Of a stretch of 20,552 nucleotides of DNA, positions 1 through 6,388 are shown one piece after another. A program made the translations under genes and the position numbers. Source of the DNA: Verrucomicrobia bacterium UBA3750 (GTDB lineage Bacteria; Verrucomicrobiota; Kiritimatiellia; RFP12; UBA1067). Each line of letters opens with the position of its first letter. Positions within the stretch are counted from its first letter, which is position 1. Under the pieces are notes generated by a model. That model was not told the origin of the DNA. It saw only the letters and a list, made by a program, of their open reading frames with translations, and did no database searches. The stretch lies in NCBI GenBank assembly GCA_002371755.1, contig DFGM01000110.1:1-20552 (forward strand), written 5' to 3'.

Positions 1-10
1 CACCCGCGAA

Positions 11-114
11 TCCAATGGGCATTGGACAGGAAACCCATGGGCATTGGACTGGAATTCAATGGGCATTGGATTCAGATTCAATGGGCATTGGATTCGCGTC
101 CAATGCCCATTGGG
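11..114. repeat. 22-bp tandem array of palindromic units (5 copies)
   Basis: Five units have a 12-base core (ATGGGCATTGGA in units 1-4) starting at 15, 37, 59, 81 and 103, an exact period of 22 bases. Each core sits in a near-palindrome, CCAAT-GGGC-ATTGG. The 10-base spacers between cores vary. The fifth unit carries the reverse-complemented centre (ATGCCCATT), so the array closes in inverted orientation. A decayed sixth unit may start in register at 125 (8 of 11 core bases match). Because 22 is not a multiple of three, all plus frames read as short peptide repeats, and I regard these as non-coding. The array lies just past the 3' end of the sugar transporter and may extend beyond or serve a gene left of the window. 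A protein-binding array or an extragenic repeat are both possible. Confidence 0.9.
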
Positions 115-188
115 TTCGGGAGCCATGCGCAAGGGTCGATTCAGCCCTTGGGCGGCCGGATATTACGGCTTATGCCGGGGGATGGGAG

Positions 189-1472
189 CTATTTGGCTTC
201 CGGCGTCCGGGTCGGGCGCGAAAGGAAGGCTGCATAGATAAAGAGGTAGGCAAAGCCTGCCACGGGTATGATGAAGGCCGGCATGAAGCCCGCCGCATCG
301 GCTACCGCCCCTTGGGCGAGCGGAAGGAGTCCTCCACCAACGATCATGGCCATGAAAAGACCCGTCGCCGCGTTAGTATATTTGCCCAGACCCTCTACCG
401 CAAGGTTGAAGGTGCACGGGAAGCCTACCGACGTGCAAAGGCCGCACAGCACGAAAAATACCGCCGAAAGCGGAATCGACTGCATGGTAAAGGCGAACTT
501 TGCGCCATCGAACACCGGGAACTTCACCATTACGCTCGAGGAGCACATGCCGAGAATGACAAGAATCACGGCCGTCCCTTCCGCCGCCATCAGCATGGTG
601 CGGCTTGAAACCTTGGCACCAATGGCACTGCCAATGGTTCTGCCGATAATCATCATCATCCAATATGTGGCCGCGACGCACCCGGCAATTCCCACATAGC
701 CCGGCACGCCGGCAGTGGCAAGAGGACCATCCGTCGCAGAGAGCCAGAGGTTCATTGTGGCCGGGATGCCCACCTCGACGCCCACATAGCAGAAAATACC
801 GATGACTCCGAAGAGGCAGTGGCGGAACTTGAGCGGCGCGAACACCGGAATCTTCTCGTCCGTCTTAACGGCCTCGGGGTCCTGTATGTTAAGGAAAGAG
901 AGGACGAAGAACGTAGCCGCGAAGACTGCAAGCGCGATATAGAGGACGAGGTTGACATCCGCCATCTTCGTATCCTTGGAGATTTCGCCGATGAGCATGC
1001 CGACCAGAAGCGGCGTGAGGGTGCCGGTTATGGAGTTGAATGTCATGCCAATCATGTTCAGCTGGTTGCCGCGCTTGCCGCCGCCGCCGAGCGTATTGAG
1101 CATGGGGTTGGTGACAACGTTCAAGAGGCACATGGAGATGCCGGCCACGAACGCGCCCGTAAGATAGACCGTAAAGCCGTTCGCCCCTGCCTTGCCGGAA
1201 AGGAACTGAATCAGGACGCCGGTGAAGCCTGTCGCAATCGCGACGAGAGAAGTCTTTTTGTAGCCGATGCGGGAAAGGAGCATGCCGCTGGGAACGCCGG
1301 CGACGAGATAGGCGAGGAAGTTCATCATATTCCCCATCATGCCGGCCGTATTCGAACCTTCCATCGCATACTTCCAGACATTGCCGATGGGGGCTGCGAG
1401 GTTGGTCACGAACGAAATCATGCCGCAAAGGAAAAACATTGCGACAACCGCCAGATAGTTTATTTTCTTCAT
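189..1472 (-). CDS. FucP/GlcP-type MFS sugar:H+ symporter
   Basis: A 427-residue inner-membrane transporter of the major facilitator superfamily, with about twelve hydrophobic segments along its whole length. It most resembles the fucose/glucose-galactose symporter branch. Support comes from the segment NPMLNTLGGGGKRGNQLN followed by a phenylalanine-asparagine-serine stretch, which corresponds to the family's conserved loop and helix after TM4, and from an RIGYKK loop between TM2 and TM3. It is expected to import a monosaccharide with protons; the exact sugar cannot be read from the sequence. The ATG at 1472-1470 has an AGGAG ribosome site at 1483-1479, six bases upstream. A promoter with -10 at 1522-1517 and a palindrome over the -35 region suggest regulated, separate transcription. 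No clear terminator follows. The family assignment is firm, the substrate is open. Confidence 0.9.
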   Translation of the reverse strand: MKKINYLAVVAMFFLCGMISFVTNLAAPIGNVWKYAMEGSNTAGMMGNMMNFLAYLVAGVPSGMLLSRIGYKKTSLVAIATGFTGVLIQFLSGKAGANGFTVYLTGAFVAGISMCLLNVVTNPMLNTLGGGGKRGNQLNMIGMTFNSITGTLTPLLVGMLIGEISKDTKMADVNLVLYIALAVFAATFFVLSFLNIQDPEAVKTDEKIPVFAPLKFRHCLFGVIGIFCYVGVEVGIPATMNLWLSATDGPLATAGVPGYVGIAGCVAATYWMMMIIGRTIGSAIGAKVSSRTMLMAAEGTAVILVILGMCSSSVMVKFPVFDGAKFAFTMQSIPLSAVFFVLCGLCTSVGFPCTFNLAVEGLGKYTNAATGLFMAMIVGGGLLPLAQGAVADAAGFMPAFIIPVAGFAYLFIYAAFLSRPTRTPEAK

Positions 1473-1478
1473 TTTTTA

Positions 1479-1483
1479 CTCCT
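1479..1483 (-). promoter_or_regulatory. Shine-Dalgarno AGGAG of the MFS transporter
   Basis: AGGAG on the minus strand with a six-base spacer to the ATG fixes the transporter start. It contrasts with the leaderless genes elsewhere in the window, whose start codons lie too close to the -10 box to allow such a site. Confidence 0.8.
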
Positions 1484-1508
1484 GTTTATCTCCGCATAAG
1501 CGTAGTTT

Positions 1509-1545
1509 ATGTGCATATTATACCATATTCCCCCTTCCGGCGCAA
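1509..1545 (-). promoter_or_regulatory. Extended -10 promoter of the MFS transporter
   Basis: On the minus strand, ATGGTATAATAT includes a perfect TATAAT (1522-1517) preceded by TGG, an extended -10. A weak -35 (TTGCGC, 1545-1540) lies 17 bases upstream. The predicted start near 1510 gives a leader of about 37 bases with a Shine-Dalgarno site. The -10 region is nearly identical to three other promoters in this window. Confidence 0.75.
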
Positions 1546-1556
1546 ATGCGGCGGAA
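1535..1556. promoter_or_regulatory. Palindrome over the transporter -35: candidate operator
   Basis: Arms TTCCG (1535-1539) and CGGAA (1552-1556), plus inner arms CGC/GCG, flank an AAAT centre, with one G-G mismatch: 8 of 9 arm positions pair. The centre at about 1545 falls on the -35 region of the transporter promoter, a typical place for a repressor site. It also lies 28 bases past the end of the radical SAM gene and could form a weak RNA hairpin there, but no U-tract follows. A function as operator is inference. Confidence 0.5.
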
Positions 1557-1584
1557 CATTCCCATACCCGCCTGCGGAAGCCGC

Positions 1585-3027
1585 CTAGCGGGAACGGAAG
1601 TCGGCAAGATGTCCGGCGAGAGACTTTATGCCGCGCCAATAAAAGCCGAAGTCGAAAAGATTGCGCGTCGTGGCGAAACGGTGGAGAAGCGCAGAAGGCT
1701 GCAAAAAGCCCTTGTAGACCTCGCGTATGGCGGCTTTTATTTCCGGTTCGGGCACGAGAGGCGTCTTTATTATCTGGCGGCGCATATCGTACTCGTCCCA
1801 ATCAAGAGTGGTTAGGCCGCCCTTTTCTTTCAGTTCGTTGAAAAGCGGAGTGCCCGGGTAGGGAACGGTCATAGTACACTGGAGCGTGGAAGCGTGGCCG
1901 TTTGCAAGGAGTTTGCGCGCGAGTCGCACCGTGCGCGCGACATCATCGCGATCTTCCCACGCGTGACCGAACATGAACGTGAGATGCACATCCAACCCAG
2001 CCTTGGTCGCCCAGGCGGCGCCGTTTTCCACATCCGCTACTCTAATACACTTGACAAATCTATCCAGCGTCGCCTGATTCGCGCTTTCCACGCCGAAAAG
2101 GACGAGCCGGAAACCCGCTTTGCGCATAAGCGCATAGTCTTCATAGCCAAGGCGGCCGAAACGCATATTGCAGTCTATGCGCACTTTCTTCGGCAGTCCC
2201 CGCGCTATCATCTCGTTGCAGAAAGTCTTGAGCCACTCGCCCACGGGGAAGGATCCGGAATCGTCCATTATCTCCTTGATGCCGTATTTCTCGACGAGCA
2301 TCTGGATTTCGTCCACCACGTCTATGGCATTGCGCGTGCGGTATTTGGGGTAGAGGGTAGTCCAGGAGCAGAAGGTGCATTTGGCGTGCCAGCAATCGCG
2401 CCCGGACATTATATAAGTGCCCGGAGTGCGGCGGAAGTTGCCGTTTTTGACGGCATATAGACGCCATGAGACGAGGTCGCGATCTATCCACGGCGCGGTA
2501 TTCAGGTCGTGATCCAGCTGGAATCGCCCCGTATTCTTCGTCTCGCCGTTTTCGCGATACCATATACCCGGCTCGAACTTCGCGGGGTCGAAGGCTGATT
2601 CGACGAGGTTTTTGAGAAGGAAGTCCCAATCGCCGCCGGTCAGGATGTAGTCGACCGGGCAATTTTCCATGGATTCAGCCGGCAGAGCCGTCACGTGATC
2701 GCCCACCAGGACGGTCTTTGCGAGTGCGGCGTGCTCCTTTATCCAATTCCAGTGACGGTGCACGACGGGCGTCTTCGTCTCGAGAACGACAAGCTCCGGC
2801 TTGAAAGCGGCAAGGCGGCGCATGAACTCCTCGCCGGAAAGTTCCGCCGCGATGCCGTCAAGAAAAAGGACCTCGTGCCCCGCCTTCTTCAACATCGTCG
2901 CGGCCGTGGCCGGCACGACGGGGAATATATAGGTGGGACGCGAGAACCACTGAAACTGCCGGTTCTGAGTGAGAAGAGCAACGCCCTTCTCGCTCTTCAC
3001 CGGCGGATATGCGATTGCGACTCTCAA
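1585..3027 (-). CDS. B12-binding-type radical SAM protein
   Basis: A 480-residue protein with an N-terminal cobalamin-binding-like Rossmann domain (about residues 1-150; starts RVAIAYPP, then LKKAGHEVLFLDG and a TGGDWDFLL segment) and a radical SAM TIM-barrel (about 195-420). The cluster cysteines are Cys212, Cys217 and Cys220 (DCWHAKCTFC), spaced CX4CX2C rather than the usual CX3CX2C. The GVES and TFMFGHAWE segments fit the later strands of the barrel. The start is TTG at 3027-3025: it begins exactly at the family's first beta strand, no ATG lies nearby, and it is four bases from the stop of the upstream gene, so coupling is likely. The reaction is unknown; family members perform methylations and radical rearrangements on unactivated carbons. 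The last gene of the tyrS-led group. Confidence 0.88.
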   Translation of the reverse strand: MRVAIAYPPVKSEKGVALLTQNRQFQWFSRPTYIFPVVPATAATMLKKAGHEVLFLDGIAAELSGEEFMRRLAAFKPELVVLETKTPVVHRHWNWIKEHAALAKTVLVGDHVTALPAESMENCPVDYILTGGDWDFLLKNLVESAFDPAKFEPGIWYRENGETKNTGRFQLDHDLNTAPWIDRDLVSWRLYAVKNGNFRRTPGTYIMSGRDCWHAKCTFCSWTTLYPKYRTRNAIDVVDEIQMLVEKYGIKEIMDDSGSFPVGEWLKTFCNEMIARGLPKKVRIDCNMRFGRLGYEDYALMRKAGFRLVLFGVESANQATLDRFVKCIRVADVENGAAWATKAGLDVHLTFMFGHAWEDRDDVARTVRLARKLLANGHASTLQCTMTVPYPGTPLFNELKEKGGLTTLDWDEYDMRRQIIKTPLVPEPEIKAAIREVYKGFLQPSALLHRFATTRNLFDFGFYWRGIKSLAGHLADFRSR

Positions 3028-3031
3028 CCTA

Positions 3032-4060
3032 TTACCACTTGTAGCCGAGGCCGAGGATATAGCGGATGTCGCTGTGCTTGGTGTGATCGCCGACTTTGCT
3101 CTTGTAGTCCCACTCGGCCTTCGCGATCAGCTGCCAGTTGGCGCGGAAAGCGTAGGTGAGACCGACGTCGGTATCAAGCATGTAGTTATCCTGCCACTCG
3201 TCGACCTCAGGGATGTATTCGAGATTGTGGATGAAGTCGAGCCCGTCGATCTTCGCGACAGTCCAGGCGAAGTGGTGGCCATAGCGGAACGCGCCATAGT
3301 CGTCGCTCTTCTCGTGGTCATACTTTTCGCCGACCCAGGCAAGGCCGAGTTCCTGGTTGAAGCTCATCTTTCCGAGGCCGAAGTCCTGCTTCTCGAACCA
3401 CTGGTAGCCGAGACCGGTACCAAGGCGCCACCTGTATTCCAAGTCCATTATGCGGTCGAACTCGTATTTGCCGTTCAGGTAGGAATAGACGGCGGTCGAC
3501 CAGAAGTGGTCTTCCTGCGCCTGCGCCTCGAAGCGGCTTACGGTCTTCTGCTTATCCTGTTTGGAATCGCCGGACTGCGCGAAGAAGTAGCCGATGGAGC
3601 CGGTGAATCTATCTTCCTCCCACCTGCGGTTGGCATCGGCGAGGAAGGTGGCGGATTCGCCCACCGTGTTGCCGCGCGTAGCGGTGCCGGAGAAGTTGAT
3701 GCTGCCGTTCCACTTTTCTTCTTCGGGGTCGGTGGCCTTCACGCCTTCCATATCGAGCTTCTGCATGCCGCCATTCTCTACGACGACGATTTCTCCGGCG
3801 GAAACAGAGAGCTTCTTCGTCACCTTGGAGTTGTCGGTATACTGAATCACATGGTCGCGGTCGCTTTCCAGGGTGGCGATCTTCTCGATGTCGATTTCCA
3901 CGGCACCCAGGTCGTCGGACTTGAACGAGAGCTTGCCGTCGCGAATGACGTCGGCTTCGCCCGTGAGAAACGCGCCGGACTTGAACGTCACCTTGTCGGC
4001 GAGAGCGCAACTCGCCGCCATTGCCGCGGCAAACGCTGCCGCCATGACTTTTGTATTCAT
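3032..4060 (-). CDS. DUF481-family outer-membrane beta-barrel protein
   Basis: 342 residues. A signal peptide ends near Ala21 (…SCALA|DK). Residues about 22-100 form a small beta-rich domain (DKVTFKSGAFLTGE…DGKLSFKSDDLGAVEIDIEKI) that often precedes DUF481 barrels. Residues about 115-342 alternate polar and hydrophobic positions in paired strands rich in Tyr, Trp and Phe, ending in …LGLGYKW with the terminal aromatic residue typical of outer-membrane barrels recognised by the BAM machinery. The function of DUF481 proteins is not established, though salt or stress roles have been suggested. The ATG at 4060 has only an A-rich, weak ribosome site. It lies 77 bases downstream of tyrS and four bases upstream of the radical SAM gene, so it is likely cotranscribed. 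Confidence 0.87.
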   Translation of the reverse strand: MNTKVMAAAFAAAMAASCALADKVTFKSGAFLTGEADVIRDGKLSFKSDDLGAVEIDIEKIATLESDRDHVIQYTDNSKVTKKLSVSAGEIVVVENGGMQKLDMEGVKATDPEEEKWNGSINFSGTATRGNTVGESATFLADANRRWEEDRFTGSIGYFFAQSGDSKQDKQKTVSRFEAQAQEDHFWSTAVYSYLNGKYEFDRIMDLEYRWRLGTGLGYQWFEKQDFGLGKMSFNQELGLAWVGEKYDHEKSDDYGAFRYGHHFAWTVAKIDGLDFIHNLEYIPEVDEWQDNYMLDTDVGLTYAFRANWQLIAKAEWDYKSKVGDHTKHSDIRYILGLGYKW

Positions 4061-4084
4061 ATTTTGTCTTTTCTTTCTTTTTGT

Positions 4085-4114
4085 TGTTTCGGCCGGGTTT
4101 GCCGGCTGTTTCGG
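4085..4114 (-). other. Direct repeat with hairpin between tyrS and the DUF481 gene
   Basis: Two exact copies of CCGAAACA (minus strand; 4092-4085 and 4114-4107) are spaced 22 bases and flank a small hairpin (five-pair GCCGG/CCGGC stem, 4092-4096 with 4102-4106, five-base loop). There is no T-tract, so it is not a convincing terminator. It may be an RNA processing or attenuation element in the operon spacer. Confidence 0.35.
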
Positions 4115-4137
4115 TTGGAAATGTCTCTGCCGGCGTC

Positions 4138-5400
4138 TCAGAGCGCCTTCAGGAGGAAGTTGTTCTTCTTGCCTTGCTTCAATACTGCGATTCGGCCGTC
4201 CACGAGGTCGGCTTCCTCGAAGAGGCGCTTATCGTCCACTTTGGCACCGTTGAGCGAAAGACCGCCTTGGGCCGCCATGCGCCTCGCCTCGCCGTTGGAC
4301 TTGAACATCCCGGCCGCCGCCGCCACCATGTAGACCGGCTTCCCAACGATTTCCGCCTTGGCGAGCCCGCCAGACTTCACATCGCGGAAGATTTCCTCTA
4401 GCTCCGTCGCGCTCTTTCCGGAAATATCGCCTCCGAAAAGCGTCTTCGTGGCGCCAAGCGCCGTCTTGAGCCCCTCCTCGCCATGGACGAGAAGCGTCAG
4501 TTCTTCGGCAAGCGCCTTCTGCGGTATGCGTGCCTCCGGATCTTTCTTCATCGCCTCTTCAAGGGCGGCGATCTCCTCCAGCGACTTCATCGAAAACACT
4601 TTCAGATAGCGGATGACGTCCGCATCTGCAGCGCGCAGGAAGTACTGATACCAATCGTACACGCTCGTCATGCCCGCATCAAGAAAGAGTGCGTTGCCTT
4701 CGGACTTGCCGAACTTCCTGCCTGTCGAATCGAGGAGCAGGGGGAAAGTGAGGCCGAACGCCGTCTTGCCGCGCATCCTGTGCACAAGGTCCGTACCTGC
4801 GGTGATGTTGCCCCACTGGTCGGCTCCGCCCACTTCCATCTGGCAGCCGTAGCTGTCGTAGAGATGAAGGAAGTCGTTGCCTTGCAGAATCTGGTAGGAG
4901 AACTCGGTGAAGGTAAGCGCACCCTCGCTCGCCTCGAGCCGCTTTTTCACGCTCTCCTTGGCCAGCATCTGCGGAACGCGGAAGTTTATCGCGATATCGC
5001 GCAGGAACTCGATCGCGCTAATCGACTTGTACCAATCGTAATTATCCACCATTATGGCGGCGTTGGGCCCGTCGAAATCAAGGATTCGCGAGAGGTTTTC
5101 GCGGATGCCGGCCTTGTTTTCGGCCACCTGGTCGACGGTAAGCATGTTCCGCTCGGCGCTCTTCCCGGATGGGTCGCCGATAAGCCCCGTCGCGCCGCCG
5201 ACAAGCGCTATCACCTTGTGCCCCGCCTGCTGGAAGCGTTTCAGCACCATTATGGATACGAGATTGCCGGCCTGGAGCGACCTTGCGCTCGGGTCGAAGC
5301 CGCAATACACAGTCATGGGCTTCTCCAGCGCCGCCTCTATCCCGGGATCGGTGAGTGCCTCCACCAGCCCTCTGGCCTTCAGTTCTTCTATGAGTTTCAT
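4138..5400 (-). CDS. tyrS: Tyrosyl-tRNA synthetase
   Basis: 420 residues, the usual length for a bacterial TyrRS, a class I synthetase that charges tRNA-Tyr in the cytoplasm. The Rossmann catalytic domain includes CGFDPSARSLQAGN (33-46), IGDPSGKSAERN, the tyrosine and ATP pocket segment QMEVGGADQWGNI, and the KMSKS equivalent KFGKS at 229-233. A C-terminal S4 RNA-binding domain covers about residues 350-415 (SNGEARRMAAQGGLSLNG). Oddly, the HIGH-type motif reads QAGN. Aligned to the Bacillus enzyme, Thr40 becomes Ser38, His45 becomes Gln43 and His48 becomes Asn46. The ATG at 5400 sits seven bases from the -10 box, so the transcript should be leaderless. It heads the minus-strand group with the DUF481 and radical SAM genes. 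Confidence 0.96.
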   Translation of the reverse strand: MKLIEELKARGLVEALTDPGIEAALEKPMTVYCGFDPSARSLQAGNLVSIMVLKRFQQAGHKVIALVGGATGLIGDPSGKSAERNMLTVDQVAENKAGIRENLSRILDFDGPNAAIMVDNYDWYKSISAIEFLRDIAINFRVPQMLAKESVKKRLEASEGALTFTEFSYQILQGNDFLHLYDSYGCQMEVGGADQWGNITAGTDLVHRMRGKTAFGLTFPLLLDSTGRKFGKSEGNALFLDAGMTSVYDWYQYFLRAADADVIRYLKVFSMKSLEEIAALEEAMKKDPEARIPQKALAEELTLLVHGEEGLKTALGATKTLFGGDISGKSATELEEIFRDVKSGGLAKAEIVGKPVYMVAAAAGMFKSNGEARRMAAQGGLSLNGAKVDDKRLFEEADLVDGRIAVLKQGKKNNFLLKAL

Positions 5401-5437
5401 GGCGAATATTATAGCATAGCCGCCGCCCCCTTGTCCA
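5400..5437 (-). promoter_or_regulatory. Leaderless promoter of tyrS
   Basis: On the minus strand, TGGACA (5437-5432), an 18-base spacer and TATAAT (5413-5408) with TGC just upstream (extended -10). The start codon begins seven bases after the -10 box, which is where transcription normally starts, leaving no room for a ribosome site. The sequence TATAATATTCGCCATG matches the etfB promoter in 15 of 16 positions. Confidence 0.8.
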
Positions 5438-5450
5438 GTGACTACCCCTC

Positions 5451-5487
5451 TTTCAATCCGCCCGCAAAAATGGTATAATATGCGCCA
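5451..5487 (+). promoter_or_regulatory. Leaderless promoter of the etfB operon
   Basis: Extended -10 TGG-TATAAT (TATAAT at 5474-5479) with a weak -35 (TTTCAA, 5451-5456) 17 bases upstream. The ATG at 5487 begins after only seven bases, so the A of the start codon is the predicted transcription start. Back to back with the tyrS promoter within 86 bp. Confidence 0.8.
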
Positions 5488-6353
5488 TGAACGAGTGCAA
5501 AGAATCCCGCTCAGGCGGATATAACTGTGTAGTCTGCATCAAGCAGGTGCCCGACACGAAGAAAGTGACCGGTCAGGCGATGAAGGCGGACGGAACCATA
5601 AACCGCGCGGCACTGCCCGCTATCTTCAATCCGGAAGACCGCAATGCGCTGGAAGCGGCGCTCAGCGTGAAGGAGAAGCATGGCGGCACCGTGACCGCCA
5701 TAGCCATGGGCCTGCCCAACGCCTGCGAAATCCTCCGCGAGGCGCTGATGTGCGGCGCCGACAAGGCGTATCTTGTCACCGACCGCAAGGCGGCAGGCTC
5801 CGATACCCTTGCCACTTCCTATATTCTCTCTTGCGCAGTGAGGAAGCTCAACCCCGATCTCGTCTTCTGCGGAAGGCAGGCCATAGACGGCGATACCGCC
5901 CAGACCGGCCCGCAAATCGCCGAAAAGCTCGGCTTCGCCGCAATCACCTATCTTGAAGGACTCGAGATGGATGGCGACTACGCCATCGCGACGCGGAATA
6001 TCGGCACGGGAATAGAGAAAGACCGTGTCAAACTGCCCGCCCTCTTCACCGTCACGGAGAAGTTCGGCGAGCTGCGCCCCTATGACGTCAGGCGGGTGAT
6101 GAAGTACAAGAAGGCGAAAGCGCCTGCGGAGAATGGCGGCGTGGCGCTGGAAGGCGACAGGGCAATCGGGCAGTTTTCGTGCGACGATATCGGCGCCGAA
6201 CCCGAGCGTTGCGGTTTCGCCGGCAGTCCCACCAACGTGAACAAGATCGTGTCCGTGGTCCTCGCGGGCGGTGACTACAAGGAAGTTCCCGCCACTGACG
6301 AGGGCATCGCGCATCTCGTCTCCGAACTCATCGCCGACCACACCATCGGCTGA
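5487..6353 (+). CDS. etfB: Electron transfer flavoprotein, beta subunit
   Basis: 288 residues. The core opens with CVVCIKQVPDT (14-24), the hallmark start of EtfB, and contains AIDGDTAQTGPQIAEKLG (about 133-150), the conserved nucleotide-binding loop. Family beta subunits bind AMP, or in bifurcating ETFs a second FAD and NADH. The protein begins about ten residues earlier than typical (MNECKESRSG…). No in-frame start lies closer to the core, and the promoter geometry places the transcript start at this ATG. It pairs with EtfA 35 bases downstream. Together they move electrons for the acyl-CoA dehydrogenase two genes on. Whether this ETF bifurcates cannot be decided by eye, although linkage to an acyl-CoA dehydrogenase and the TAQTGP loop resemble anaerobe ETFs. 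Confidence 0.95.
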   Translation: MNECKESRSGGYNCVVCIKQVPDTKKVTGQAMKADGTINRAALPAIFNPEDRNALEAALSVKEKHGGTVTAIAMGLPNACEILREALMCGADKAYLVTDRKAAGSDTLATSYILSCAVRKLNPDLVFCGRQAIDGDTAQTGPQIAEKLGFAAITYLEGLEMDGDYAIATRNIGTGIEKDRVKLPALFTVTEKFGELRPYDVRRVMKYKKAKAPAENGGVALEGDRAIGQFSCDDIGAEPERCGFAGSPTNVNKIVSVVLAGGDYKEVPATDEGIAHLVSELIADHTIG

Positions 6354-6388
6354 CACCACGCAAAGAACCAGAAAGGCTATAATCCATC

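Noticed and set aside
11..114. CRISPR array
   Set aside because: The spacers are only 10 bases and the cores 12 bases; no cas genes are nearby.
15..608. Plus-strand reading frames through the 22-bp repeats (peptides with MGIG, NGHW or IQWAL repeats)
   Set aside because: The 22-bp period shifts frame each unit, so all three frames are open by repetition; the longest then runs antisense to the transporter.
1574..1584. GCGG-CTT-CCGC hairpin just after the radical SAM stop as a terminator
   Set aside because: It has only four base pairs with a three-base loop and no T-tract on the minus strand.
2969..4333. 454-codon plus-strand frame opposite the DUF481 gene
   Set aside because: Composition is that of an antisense shadow. 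The opposite strand has a signal peptide, barrel strands and family features.
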